NCBI GenBank assembly: GCA_937974245.1
Contig: CALJKV010000105.1
Location: forward strand, 1-64,000
DNA length: 64,000 bases
DNA from: an uncultured Chloroflexota bacterium
Lineage (GTDB): Bacteria > Chloroflexota > Anaerolineae > Aggregatilineales > Phototrophicaceae
Direction: 5' to 3'
Shown here: piece after piece, positions 49,939 to 58,902 of the stretch
Layout: each line of letters starts with the position of its first letter
Position numbering within the stretch: the first letter of the stretch is position 1
Program-made: the position numbers and the translations under genes
The notes under the pieces: generated by a model
Told to the model about the DNA's origin: nothing
Databases searched by the model: none
What the model saw: only the letters and a program-made list of their open reading frames with translations

Positions 49939-50527
49939 TTTTCCAGACCCTCGCTTACATTAATGCCGATTGTCGCTCAAATAATTTCGTTTTGCGATTT
50001 CCTGTATAAAGGCAAAATTATTTAATAAACAGCATAAGCTATAAATAGAGCTGAGTCTATTAGCGGTATCCCGCTGGATACACTTCAGATGATTGGCAGG
50101 ATGATTATCTTGTGCTGCTCTCTGAACAAATGTTCGAACAAAAATTCGAGCATAAATTCACCAACTGCAACCCGTTTTGTGCTATTGTTTAGTCATCAGC
50201 TTTTAGTTATCAGGTGTCGGCTTTTCTCATCATGATTTATCCTTGTTTCCCCCTCAAGCCTCAGCACTCAAGACTCAGCACTGCTTGTACTACCTTGCTG
50301 CAATCGCTGCAATCGCTGCAAAAATCCGTTTTATTGCAAAAATACCCCGTTTTTCCCCTCATTGCCCCGAACTGAATAGCATATCGGTTGGCAATTTGCG
50401 GCAAACCCGCCCCTCTATGCAACAAAATACGGCGTAAACCACAGGCATTGCCGGAAAATCGCCCCGCCATCCCGCCGTTTTCATCTTCACCTCACCGCCT
50501 GCGCCAAAATCGGCTATAATCCCCGCC
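49939..50527. other. AT-rich gene-free region with short repeats
   Basis: No gene is supported here. At 50298-50321 the 9-mer CTGCAATCG is repeated almost three times, and just before it CAGCACTCAAGACTCAGCACT holds a short direct repeat. The low GC matches the neighbouring TIR gene, which suggests that one imported segment covers both. The last 60 bases contain the leader of the next gene. Confidence 0.5.
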
Positions 50528-52297
50528 ATGAAACCATCACCTTCACCTAAACTTCGCCTCGCGGTCATCATGGGCGGCGTGGCACTCATTCTGTTGATTC
50601 TGCTGGCGCTTGACCTCACCAATCGTGGCGCGGCCTGGCGGTTGTTCTGGTCGCTCACCGGCGAAGAAACCCCGCTGGCTCAGGTGCGCGGCATGGTCGA
50701 ATGGCTGGGCACATTCACCCGGCAGCAGCCCAATACCGCGCCGGATGTCCCCATCAACCACGTCACGGAAAATCCGTTCGGCATCAACACTTTCCTGGAA
50801 CAGGAGGTCGAACCGGCCAAGCGTGAGCAGCAAGTCCAGATGATCGCCGACGCCGGATTTGGCTGGGTTCGCCAGGAGTTCGCCTGGGAGGACATCGAGA
50901 TACACGGGCGCGGAGACTATGAAGACCGCCGTAACGATACGGACGGTGACGGCCAGCCCGATGCGGTAGATGCCTGGGCGAAGTACGACCAGATTGTAGA
51001 TTTAGCCGACCAGTACGGCCTGCAAATCCAGGCGCGGCTGAGTAACCCGCCAGACTGGACGCACGCTAACCCCGATATTGGCGACAAAGCGCCGCCCGAT
51101 GACGTTCAGGACTTCGTAAATTACGCCGTCACGCTGGCGGAGCGCTATAGAGGGCGGGTGCGCTACTTCCAAATCTGGAACGAGCCGAACATCTACCCCG
51201 AATGGGGCAACCAGAATGTCAGCCCGGAAGCCTACACCGAACTACTGTGCCGGACGTACACCGCGCTCAAGGCAGTTGACCCGGAAAACGTCGTCATCGC
51301 CGCCGCGTTAGCGCCAACCGTGAGTCTCTCGGCGGACAACCTCAACGACTTCATTTTCCTCCAGCGCATGTATGACACCGGGGCGGGCGACTGCTTCGAT
51401 ATTATGGCGGCGCAGGGCTACGGCCTCAACAGCGGCCCTACCGATCACCGGATGCGCCCGACCACCGTGAATTTCGCCCGCAACGTGTATATCCGCGACA
51501 TCATGGTGGCGAACGGTGACGCGGCGAAACCAATCTGGATCAGTGAGATGGGTTGGAACGCCCAGCCCGACGACCCGGCCATCATCACCTCGCAGTTTGG
51601 CGAGTTCGGCATCGTGACCGAGGAACAGCGGGCACAGTATACGCCGCTGGCCTACCAGCGGGCGCAGGAAGAATGGCCCTGGGTAGGCGTGATGAACGTG
51701 TGGTTCTTCAAACGCGCCGCCGATTACGAGCAGAACCAGGCGTTTTACTACTTCCGTATGGTCGAACCGGATTTCACCCCCCTGCCGGTCTATGACGCCA
51801 TGCGGCAGTATATCTCCGGGCAAGAGCCGGTGCTGTATCCCGGCATCCACCAGGCTGAAGACTGGGCGGTACACGTTAACGGGGAACACACATTGGTGGA
51901 CTTCCCCGGCGCGGAGTTCGGGAAAGTCCTGCAAGCCGACGAGATCAGTTTCACTGTTTATGGCACCAGCGTCGTGCTGTTCTGGCGCGGCGGGGGCGAA
52001 ACGCTGTACGTCGAAATTGACGGGGAAAACACGGTGGCGGGCGGGCAGTGTAACCATCCGCTGGCCGATGATGAACTGCATTTCACCGCATTCTGCCTGG
52101 GGCTGACCGCCGGGGAACACACCTTCCGCATCACGCCGGTCGTGCCAGATGAGCCGCTGATTATTGACTCGATTGCCGTGCTGGATCGCACCTTTGAGAA
52201 TGTCGCGCCGCTGGCGGGTGGCACGCTGGCCGTACTGATCGTGGCCGGTATCGCGGTGGTGAGCGGCCTGCGGGAACGGCGGAGACGCACGGCATGA
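50528..52297 (+). CDS. Membrane-anchored glycoside hydrolase-like protein (GH-A TIM barrel)
   Basis: A 589-residue protein: TM1 (about 11-29), a TIM-barrel catalytic region (about 80-440) and a C-terminal beta domain, then a second TM (about 560-580) and RERRRR. Catalytic marks are YFQIWNEPNIYPEWGNQN (acid/base Glu) and PIWISEMGW (nucleophile Glu), as in clan GH-A. A DTDGDGQPDAVDAW segment resembles a calcium-binding loop. The barrel faces outside. Its stop overlaps the start of the next gene (ATGA), so the two are translated together, possibly for cell-surface glycan handling. Confidence 0.85.
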   Translation: MKPSPSPKLRLAVIMGGVALILLILLALDLTNRGAAWRLFWSLTGEETPLAQVRGMVEWLGTFTRQQPNTAPDVPINHVTENPFGINTFLEQEVEPAKREQQVQMIADAGFGWVRQEFAWEDIEIHGRGDYEDRRNDTDGDGQPDAVDAWAKYDQIVDLADQYGLQIQARLSNPPDWTHANPDIGDKAPPDDVQDFVNYAVTLAERYRGRVRYFQIWNEPNIYPEWGNQNVSPEAYTELLCRTYTALKAVDPENVVIAAALAPTVSLSADNLNDFIFLQRMYDTGAGDCFDIMAAQGYGLNSGPTDHRMRPTTVNFARNVYIRDIMVANGDAAKPIWISEMGWNAQPDDPAIITSQFGEFGIVTEEQRAQYTPLAYQRAQEEWPWVGVMNVWFFKRAADYEQNQAFYYFRMVEPDFTPLPVYDAMRQYISGQEPVLYPGIHQAEDWAVHVNGEHTLVDFPGAEFGKVLQADEISFTVYGTSVVLFWRGGGETLYVEIDGENTVAGGQCNHPLADDELHFTAFCLGLTAGEHTFRITPVVPDEPLIIDSIAVLDRTFENVAPLAGGTLAVLIVAGIAVVSGLRERRRRTA

Positions 52298-54357
52298 AGT
52301 CCCGACTGCCGCTTCCCGCGCTCACGCTGGCCGCCGTCATGCTGATTCTGCTGCTGGCGGCGGGGCTGCGTTTCCACCGTCTGGGCGAGCAGTCCTTATG
52401 GAATGACGAGGGCAATTCCTACGTCCAGGCGGGTCGCTCATTCAGCGACATCGCAGCTAACGCCGCCCGTGACATCCACCCGCCTGGCTACTACTGGCTG
52501 CTGGCCGCGTGGCGCGGGTTGACCGGAGAAAGTGAGTTTGCACTGCGGGCGCTTTCGGCGCTCGCCAGCGTCGCCAGCGTCGCGTTTATGTATGCGCTCG
52601 GCAGTCGGTTGTTCGGGACGGCGGCGGGCATCACGGCGGCACTGTTCATCACCTTCAATACCTTCAATATTTACTACGCCCAGGAAGCACGCATGTATGC
52701 GCTGCTGGCGCTGTGGTCGGCGGGATCGCTGTGGGCACTGGTTGGGCTGTTGTTCGCCAGAAATCAGCCACCCGTAGGGGCGAGGCATGTCTCGCCCCTG
52801 CCGGCCACCAGCACCCAACGTGGTCGCCCGTCCACCCCTATATGGCGCTGGATTCTGGCGCTGGCGCTATTCAACGCAGTGGGGCTATATACGCAGTATG
52901 CGTTCCCGTTCGTGATGCTGGCGCAGGGCGTCCTGGCCGTCCTGTGGCTGCTGGCGGATGCATTCCAACCGGGCGACAGGCGCATCCATCTGCGGGCGGT
53001 GGGGCGGCGGCTCATCGCCTACGCCGAGGCTAACCTGCTGGCGCTGCTACTGTTTCTGCCTTGGCTTCCCACCGCACTGAACCAGGTCACTTCCTGGCCG
53101 AACACCGGAGAGCAAAGCAGCATCCCCGACGCGCTGGCGACGATTCTGCGCTGGCTGGCGTTCGGCATCACCGAGAATCCCGGCGCACTGGCAGTGGCCG
53201 TCTACTTTTTCCTGCTGTTTGGCCTGTTGACCACCGGCGTCCCTTCACAAAAACGTGGTTGGTGGCGGCTGCTGCTCCCGGTGCTGTGGGCGGCGCTGCC
53301 GGTGGTGCTGTTCCTCTCGCTCGACATGTTCCGTCCAGCCAACCTCAAGCTGCTGCTTCCGGCTCAGTTGGGATTCGCCCTTTGGATGGGGCGCGGCGTG
53401 TGGGTGCTGTGGCACTTGCAGCCCCGTTACTGGGAAGCAGCGGAGAGTCCGAGTCCGGCAGCAGCGCGGTTACACGACTTCCGCCAGTGGTCACGGGGTG
53501 TTTTACCGCGCCTGGCCGCCGGGGTGGGTGTGGTGGCACTGGCTCTCAACCTATGGAGCGGGATACCGGCACTTTATAGCGACCCGGCCTACCAGCGCGA
53601 CGATTACCGGGGGATTGTCGCCACCATCACCGCCGAACTCCGCCCCGGTGATGCGATCATCCTGGACGCGCCCAACCAGGAAGAGGTCTTCCGCTACTAT
53701 TATCGTGGAGACGCCCCCGTTTACACCCTGCCGCCGGGACTGGGCGGGGACGATGACGAGACACGGAGTCTCGTGCATGAGATCATCAACCAGTATAACC
53801 GGGCGTTTGTCGTGTTCTGGGGCGAGGCCGAACGCGACCCGAACCGCGTGGTAGAAACCACGCTCGACAGCCAAACTTACGAGGCCGGGCAGGACGTGTG
53901 GTACGGGGCGGCCCGGCTGGCACGCTACGTGATGCCCACTCCGATGCTCGCCCCGACCCCGGTAAATGCCCGTTTTGGCGATTCGATCACGCTGGAAAGC
54001 TATGCCCTGAGCACCCGCACCGTGCAACCGGGGGACGTGCTACAACTCGAACTGCGCTGGACGACGGACAGCCCCATCGAACGGCGCTACAAGGTATTCC
54101 TGCAACTGCTGGATTCCGGTGGCGTCCTGGCCGCGCAGCGCGACAGCGAACCGGGCGGCGGCTCATTGCCCACCATCGACTGGACTCCGGGCGAGACGGT
54201 AAGCGACAATCACGGCCTGCTGATTCCGCGCGACCTGCCCGCCGGGGACTACACGCTGATCGCCGGCCTCTACGACAGCGACGACCCCACCGCCCGCCTG
54301 CTCGTTGGCGAGGATGATTACCTGGAACTGGGAACGATTCGGGTCGGAGAGAGTTAG
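52294..54357 (+). CDS. GT39-like integral membrane glycosyltransferase
   Basis: A 687-residue protein with about ten TM segments then a C-terminal outside domain. The first loop reads SLWNDEGNSYVQAGRSFSDI, with the acidic DE of PMT/ArnT enzymes, and RDIHPPGYYWLLAAW; YYAQEARMYALLALW follows. Residues about 540-687 form a beta-rich outside domain (SITLESYALSTRTVQPGDVL, LIAGLYDSDDPTARLLVGED). It probably transfers a polyprenyl-linked sugar. The loop after TM5 contains a palindromic repeat translated in frame (PVGARHVSPLP). The ATGA overlap links it to the glycosidase-like gene. Confidence 0.83.
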   Translation: MKSRLPLPALTLAAVMLILLLAAGLRFHRLGEQSLWNDEGNSYVQAGRSFSDIAANAARDIHPPGYYWLLAAWRGLTGESEFALRALSALASVASVAFMYALGSRLFGTAAGITAALFITFNTFNIYYAQEARMYALLALWSAGSLWALVGLLFARNQPPVGARHVSPLPATSTQRGRPSTPIWRWILALALFNAVGLYTQYAFPFVMLAQGVLAVLWLLADAFQPGDRRIHLRAVGRRLIAYAEANLLALLLFLPWLPTALNQVTSWPNTGEQSSIPDALATILRWLAFGITENPGALAVAVYFFLLFGLLTTGVPSQKRGWWRLLLPVLWAALPVVLFLSLDMFRPANLKLLLPAQLGFALWMGRGVWVLWHLQPRYWEAAESPSPAAARLHDFRQWSRGVLPRLAAGVGVVALALNLWSGIPALYSDPAYQRDDYRGIVATITAELRPGDAIILDAPNQEEVFRYYYRGDAPVYTLPPGLGGDDDETRSLVHEIINQYNRAFVVFWGEAERDPNRVVETTLDSQTYEAGQDVWYGAARLARYVMPTPMLAPTPVNARFGDSITLESYALSTRTVQPGDVLQLELRWTTDSPIERRYKVFLQLLDSGGVLAAQRDSEPGGGSLPTIDWTPGETVSDNHGLLIPRDLPAGDYTLIAGLYDSDDPTARLLVGEDDYLELGTIRVGES
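52774..52801. repeat. Palindromic repeat inside the GT39-like gene
   Basis: AGGGGCGAG (52776-52784) and CTCGCCCCT (52791-52799) are perfect arms around GCATGT. The unit GTAGGGGCGAGGCATGTCTC looks like a dispersed intergenic palindrome but sits in coding sequence, in frame, within a cytoplasmic or outside loop of low conservation. Confidence 0.6.
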
Positions 54358-54381
54358 AGCATAGGTTCAATAGGGGGAATT

Positions 54382-55008
54382 ATGCCGCAGATTGATTGGA
54401 ATACGCTGCTGACGGCCTTTGTCATCCTGTTCTGTGTCATCCCACTGGTACTGACACTCATCATCGGCTTTATCCTGTTCCGCGCCAGCAAACGCTGGTT
54501 GGAGCCCTTCCTGCGCCCTGAACCGCATCAGCTCCAGGCTGAACTACAGCGGCTGCGCCGGAAGTATCCCCAGGAAACCACGGCCCAACTTGTGAACCGG
54601 CTGATTGGGCGGCAGGCGATACGTGGCGGCGTGCTGGGTGCGCTCACCAGCATCGGCGGCTTTGTCACGCTGCCGATTGCGCTCCCGATAGACATTCTGG
54701 GGTCGCTGCGGATACAGGGCTACCTGGTCAATATCATCGCCCAGGCTTACGGACATACCGAAACATCCGAACTTGAACAGCAGGTACGCACCTATCTTAT
54801 CACGACCGGCAGCAGCGAAATCACCCAGGGCGGCATCCGGGTGATGATGCGCTTCGTCGCCAGGGTAGCAGGCGAAACGCTTGCCAAGTTCGTGCCATTT
54901 ATCGGGGCGATGGTGGGCTTCATCGTCAACTATCTGATGATTCAGGCGACGGGCCGGGTCGCCGCTGGGTGGTACAGCAAACGTCCGGTGATTGCGCCGC
55001 GTGCTTAG
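54382..55008 (+). CDS. EcsC-like membrane protein
   Basis: A 208-residue protein with an N-terminal TM (about 10-32), a charged helical stretch (RASKRWLEPFLRPEPHQLQA), then a hydrophobic helical region GGVLGALTSIGGFVTLPIAL and PIDILGSLRIQGYLVNIIAQ resembling the EcsC family, and a last hydrophobic helix (FIGAMVGFIVNYLMIQATG). The function of the family is unclear. It starts 24 bases after the GT39-like gene with GGGGGAATT ahead, so it may belong to that operon. It overlaps the heptose-phosphate adenylyltransferase-like gene tail to tail by 4 bases. Confidence 0.65.
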   Translation: MPQIDWNTLLTAFVILFCVIPLVLTLIIGFILFRASKRWLEPFLRPEPHQLQAELQRLRRKYPQETTAQLVNRLIGRQAIRGGVLGALTSIGGFVTLPIALPIDILGSLRIQGYLVNIIAQAYGHTETSELEQQVRTYLITTGSSEITQGGIRVMMRFVARVAGETLAKFVPFIGAMVGFIVNYLMIQATGRVAAGWYSKRPVIAPRA

Positions 55009-55481
55009 GGCAGCGCCTTGATTTTGGCGATGAGCGCCGACGTGCTGTGTCCCGGCAGGAAGTCAATCAGCATCACCTTCCCGCCGTACGCCTCGACAGT
55101 GGGGCGTTCCGGCAGGGGCTTGTGGGCGTAATCGCCACCCTTTACGTAAATATCCGGCTGGAGGGCGGTGAGCAGCGTATCCGCCGTATCACCCTCAAAA
55201 ATGATGACTCCACTCACCGGCAGCAGCGCTGCCAGCAGCCGCGCCCGTTCCGCCGCCGGGATCAGCGGCCTGCCCGCGCCTTTGAGGCGGGTGGTGCTGG
55301 TGTCCCCGTTCAACCCCAGAAAGAGCGCATCGCCCAGCGCCCGCGCTTTTTCCAGGTAATCCAGGTGGCCGATATGCAGCAGATCAAAGTGGCCGTTGGT
55401 GAAAACCAGGGTCTGCCCGGCCTCGCGCAGCGCCACCCGCTGCCGCAGCGCCGCCTCTACTGTGAGAATATGTCCCATCAT
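55005..55481 (-). CDS. rfaE2: RfaE domain II-like nucleotidyltransferase
   Basis: A 158-residue cytidylyltransferase-like enzyme: VFTNGHFDLLHIGHLDYLEK with the HxGH motif, ALFLGLNGDTSTTRLKGAGR, ERARLLAALLPV, DIYVKGGDYAHK and DFLPGHSTSALIAKI. These match the stand-alone C-terminal half of HldE, which adenylylates D-glycero-manno-heptose 1-phosphate. The kinase half is not encoded beside it. In an organism without classical LPS it would make ADP-heptose or a related nucleotide sugar for other glycans. The start is MM; either Met may be used. Confidence 0.88.
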   Translation of the reverse strand: MMGHILTVEAALRQRVALREAGQTLVFTNGHFDLLHIGHLDYLEKARALGDALFLGLNGDTSTTRLKGAGRPLIPAAERARLLAALLPVSGVIIFEGDTADTLLTALQPDIYVKGGDYAHKPLPERPTVEAYGGKVMLIDFLPGHSTSALIAKIKALP

Positions 55482-55789
55482 TCCCTCATCTGCAACAAAA
55501 TTTCACAAATCTTAAACAGGCGGACTTGTGGGCCACCCGGCTTTCCACTAGACTTTTAGTATATGGCAAGTTCACGCTGTTTTGATTGTTATACGTTTGA
55601 GCGTGTATTTCAAGTGACTGCGTTTGTGACCCGGCGTGTACCAGCACGTTTTGATAGCTCACAGCGGCCATTCAGGACGGCTTTCTGGCTGCCCGCGTGG
55701 AAATAGCCTCAAGGGACACACCCTGTTCGCATCAGGGCGTGCATTTCAATTGAGCCTGTTGTCTTGTTAAAATGGAGTGTTCACAGCTT

Positions 55790-56554
55790 ATGGCTAAGAT
55801 CATCATCGTGCTGCCCACGTACAATGAAATCACTAATCTCCCCCTGATCTCCAAAGCAATCTTTGATCTGGGTGTGGAAGATTTGCATATCCTGGTCGTG
55901 GATGATAATTCACCGGATGGCACCGGTAAACTGGCGGATGAACTGGGCGCGAACACCTATCCGGGACGGTTGCATGTGCTGCATCGTACCGAGAAAGCCG
56001 GGTTGGGGCCGGCGTACATCGCCGGGTTCAGAAAGGCGCTCGAAATGGGCGCTGATTTTGTCATCCAGATGGATGCTGATTTTTCTCACCAACCCAAATA
56101 CATTCCGGAACTGCTGAGTGCCATTGAACAGCATGACCTCGTTATCGGGTCGCGCTTCGCCAAAGGCGGGAGTGTGGATGAAACCTGGGGCATCCACCGC
56201 AAACTGTTGAGTTGGTTCGCTAATCGTATTTATACCCCTATCATCCTGGGGATTCCGGTGTATGATGCCACTGGCGGCTATCGTATTTGGCGGCGGAATA
56301 CGCTAATCGGTTTGAATCTTGACCGGATTCGCTCCAACGGGTATGTTTTCCAGGTCGAGATGGCGTATGTGACACATCGTCTCGGCTTCAGGGTAAGTGA
56401 AATCCCGATTTACTTCCCGGATCGCCAACATGACCAGTCAAAAATGGATTTTTCGATTACCATAGAAGCAGCATTGCGGGTGTGGCAGGTGATGATGCGC
56501 CACCGCCGCCTGAATGCCCAGATGCGTGGTACTGAGGCAGAAGTACACTCCTAG
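55790..56554 (+). CDS. Polyprenol-phosphate mannosyltransferase (DPM1-like, GT2)
   Basis: A 254-residue GT2 enzyme: KIIIVLPTYNEITNLPLISK, ILVVDDNSPDGTGKLADEL, GPAYIAGFRKALEMGADFVI, QMDADFSHQPKYIPEL (DxD), VIGSRFAKGGSVDETWGIHR and YDATGGYRIWRRNTL. This is the soluble or peripheral DPM1 type without C-terminal TM helices. It charges polyprenyl phosphate with mannose (or glucose), which the GT39-like enzymes encoded at 22354 and 52294 could use. ATG 55790 gives the normal N-terminus; ATG 55772 adds six residues. The upstream 300 bases hold an imperfect hairpin near 55717-55743 but no gene. Confidence 0.92.
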   Translation: MAKIIIVLPTYNEITNLPLISKAIFDLGVEDLHILVVDDNSPDGTGKLADELGANTYPGRLHVLHRTEKAGLGPAYIAGFRKALEMGADFVIQMDADFSHQPKYIPELLSAIEQHDLVIGSRFAKGGSVDETWGIHRKLLSWFANRIYTPIILGIPVYDATGGYRIWRRNTLIGLNLDRIRSNGYVFQVEMAYVTHRLGFRVSEIPIYFPDRQHDQSKMDFSITIEAALRVWQVMMRHRRLNAQMRGTEAEVHS

Positions 56555-56593
56555 GTATATAGTATTGTCGTCATATCGGTCAGGCCAAACACC

Positions 56594-57238
56594 ATGATGC
56601 CCACACGAATCGAACGTACACGGATTAGCCAGCTTACCTCGACCTACAGCCCGGATGAACCGCCGCGTCTGGCGTTGGATTTTGGGGATTATCTATCCCT
56701 CTTATGGCGGTTAGACCAGGTTGCGACGGAAGCCATCAAGGTTAAGTATTACCGGCGCTGTCTCCAGGCCGTTGCGGCAGGGTTGGGCATTCAAAGCTCG
56801 CAAGTCGTCAAGTTAATGGAGTTAACCGCGCCCGGCCAGCTTTACGAGCAGCTTGCAAACGTGCCGTATCGCAATGCCAGTCGCCTGCTGGATGCCCAGG
56901 ACCGCAAAGCAGCCATCGCCCAGATGTCACAGCTCCGGCTCGACATTTTGCGGGTGGGAACTTATCACGATAAATGGCCGGTAAGCTGGCCGGGCAGCGG
57001 GATTATGGATACCGACCTGCGCGAACGGGTCTTCGCTGTTTTATTCACGGCGCTGCAAGGCCAGTACGAGAACTTCGGGCGGCTGCTGCTGGTGATTGAC
57101 ATTGTGTTAAGCGAACTTCTGTTAGGTACACGGGAAATGGCCGAGGTCAATATCGCAGACCTGGTTGAGGTGCATGGCTACCCCAACTTCAACGACACTA
57201 AAGTCCGCGCCCTGTACTACAGTGAAAGCAAATCATAA
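56594..57238 (+). CDS. Conserved-looking protein of unknown function
   Basis: A 214-residue, mostly helical soluble protein that I do not recognise. It has no signal peptide, TM segment or Cys pairs. Notable stretches are LALDFGDYLSLLWRLDQVAT, AIKVKYYRRCLQAVAAGLGI, VGTYHDKWPVSWPGSGIMDT and LLVIDIVLSELLLGTREMAE. Codon use looks like that of its neighbours. It follows the DPM1-like gene by 39 bases in the same direction, so co-expression is possible, and converges on the epimerase gene. Confidence 0.72.
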   Translation: MMPTRIERTRISQLTSTYSPDEPPRLALDFGDYLSLLWRLDQVATEAIKVKYYRRCLQAVAAGLGIQSSQVVKLMELTAPGQLYEQLANVPYRNASRLLDAQDRKAAIAQMSQLRLDILRVGTYHDKWPVSWPGSGIMDTDLRERVFAVLFTALQGQYENFGRLLLVIDIVLSELLLGTREMAEVNIADLVEVHGYPNFNDTKVRALYYSESKS

Positions 57239-57251
57239 CCGGCAACCGGCT

Positions 57252-58208
57252 TCAATCCTCGCCGTGTTCCGCCCACCATGCCTTTGACCACGCAACAGCC
57301 TTGACGATGCCCTCGGCCAGCGGAGTCTGCGGGTTATAGTCCAGCAAGGCACGGGCTTTGCCGGTATTGGCGACATAGTGGGTCACTTCACCCACGCGGG
57401 CTGATTCAATCGTCATATTCACAGGCTTGCCGAGTGCCTGTCCGATGTACTCCGCCATCTGAATGAGCGAACTGCCCTGCCCGTAGGCCAGATTGATCGT
57501 GTGGTTGGCCGCCCCGCCGCTAACGAGCCGGTCAATCCCCCTGGTTATCCCATCCACACAGTCATCCACATACGTAAAATCCAGCATTTTATCCCGGCCA
57601 TAGATCGTGATCGGCTCGCCATGATTGATTTTACGGATAAACAGCGGGATAACGCGCTCCATGCGTTCGATGTCGTTATCGAAACGACCATACACGTTAC
57701 TGAAACGGAACACGAGATATGGTAGATTGTAGCACTGCGCGTAGGAATAGATGAGCGCCTCGCCGGAGATTTTGCTGGCGGAGTACGGGCTTTCGGTAAA
57801 GGCGAAATCGGCGTGCGATTCTTCGGTGATGTAGCGGTGGATGTCGCCGTAAACTTCCCGCGAGCTGCTGAACACCACCGGCAGGTCGTTGCGGCGGCAG
57901 AATTCCAGAACGTTAAATGTCATGATGATGTTCTTCAGGGCGCGATCCGGCTGTTCGACCAGTTCATGCACTTTGGCATGAGCGGCGAAGTGGACAACCA
58001 CATCCAGGTTATCCGGGTATTTGACGTAACCGATGCCACCCTCATAGTTGCTGTAGGGGGCGCTCAAGTCCTGGAGCAGGGTTTCAATCTGGTCCGTCCA
58101 GGTGTTGGGGCGGATGTCTATGCCAAATACCGTGTGTCCGGCATCTTGCAGGCGCAGTGCCAGGTTCGTGCCAATCTGTCCGCTGGAGCCGGTAATGAGT
58201 ACGCGCAT
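57252..58208 (-). CDS. NAD-dependent sugar epimerase/dehydratase
   Basis: A 318-residue extended SDR: MRVLITGSSGQIGTNLALRL (GxxGxxG), DVVVHFAAHAKVHELVEQPD, VVFSSSREVYGD, SPYSASKISGEALIYSYA (YxxxK), RFSNVYGRFDNDIERMERVI and IYGRDKMLDFTYVDDCVDGI. These are the marks of UDP- or GDP-sugar 4-epimerases and dehydratases. The substrate cannot be told. ATG 58208 follows GAGGAGACATTC; the open frame upstream is fortuitous. It lies among glycosyltransferase genes and probably supplies a nucleotide sugar. Confidence 0.9.
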   Translation of the reverse strand: MRVLITGSSGQIGTNLALRLQDAGHTVFGIDIRPNTWTDQIETLLQDLSAPYSNYEGGIGYVKYPDNLDVVVHFAAHAKVHELVEQPDRALKNIIMTFNVLEFCRRNDLPVVFSSSREVYGDIHRYITEESHADFAFTESPYSASKISGEALIYSYAQCYNLPYLVFRFSNVYGRFDNDIERMERVIPLFIRKINHGEPITIYGRDKMLDFTYVDDCVDGITRGIDRLVSGGAANHTINLAYGQGSSLIQMAEYIGQALGKPVNMTIESARVGEVTHYVANTGKARALLDYNPQTPLAEGIVKAVAWSKAWWAEHGED

Positions 58209-58312
58209 GAATGTCTCCTCTTCAGGCCGTTGGTACCGCCAAACAGGTCTGATTGTAACGGCAGGCGTGGCGCGTTTCCACTGCTGGTTGCCCGGTGAAT
58301 GCCCTACTGCCC

Positions 58313-58819
58313 TTACCCGCCGTCCGCCGGGAAGATCATACAGGTGGTCGTGCCGTGTCCATAGAGCTTGCCGCCCGCATCGGTGACTTTGGCTTCGGCG
58401 GTTGCCATGCGCCGCCCACTGTGCAGCACCTGCGCCTCGCAGCGCACCGGGCCGGTATGCTGGGTCAAGGGGCGCACGAAGTTGACGTGCAGTTCCAGAG
58501 TCGTGTAAAGCACTCCGGCGGACAGCGTGGTATGCACCGCGCACCCCAGCGCCGAATCGAGCAACGTGCTGATAAGTCCGCCATGCACCACCCCTATCGG
58601 GTTGTAGTGGTATTCCGCCGGTTCTGCTGTGAATACCGCCCGGCCTTTCTCGACTTCGCCCAGCGTAAAATTCATCAGGCGGGCAATGGGTGGCGGCGGA
58701 AACTGCCCGGCGATCATCGCCTGCATGATTTCCAGCCCGCTCATGGTCGCTGCGTGCTGCACATATACCATCGGGTCATCCCAGGTGACAGTCAGAGTGC
58801 GGTTATTGTCATTTGACAC
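58313..58819 (-). CDS. Hotdog-fold thioesterase (PaaI type)
   Basis: A 168-residue protein with the PaaI hotdog pattern: AEYHYNPIGVVHGGLISTLL followed by DSALGCAV, where HGG and the following Asp are the active-site elements, LELHVNFVRPLTQHTGPV and GRRMATAEAKVTDAGGKLYG. It has an N-terminal extension of about 45 residues relative to short PaaI proteins. It would hydrolyse acyl- or aryl-CoA thioesters in the cytoplasm. It is transcribed in the same direction as its neighbours but with gaps of about 90-100 bases. Confidence 0.88.
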   Translation of the reverse strand: MSNDNNRTLTVTWDDPMVYVQHAATMSGLEIMQAMIAGQFPPPPIARLMNFTLGEVEKGRAVFTAEPAEYHYNPIGVVHGGLISTLLDSALGCAVHTTLSAGVLYTTLELHVNFVRPLTQHTGPVRCEAQVLHSGRRMATAEAKVTDAGGKLYGHGTTTCMIFPADGG

Positions 58820-58902
58820 GGCATATTCTCCTGGATACGGGAATCGGTCAGGGTGCGGCCTGATTGTGCCGGAAAATCGCCGTGAATTATAGGGGGTAGT
58901 TG

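Noticed and set aside
51308..52120. 270-codon minus-strand frame opposite the glycosidase-like gene
   Set aside because: Shadow of a GC-rich gene; there is no start context and no recognisable motif.
57252..58544. N-terminal extension of the epimerase to 58544
   Set aside because: The added 112 residues are Arg/His-rich without domain character, and a good ribosome-binding site precedes the ATG at 58208.
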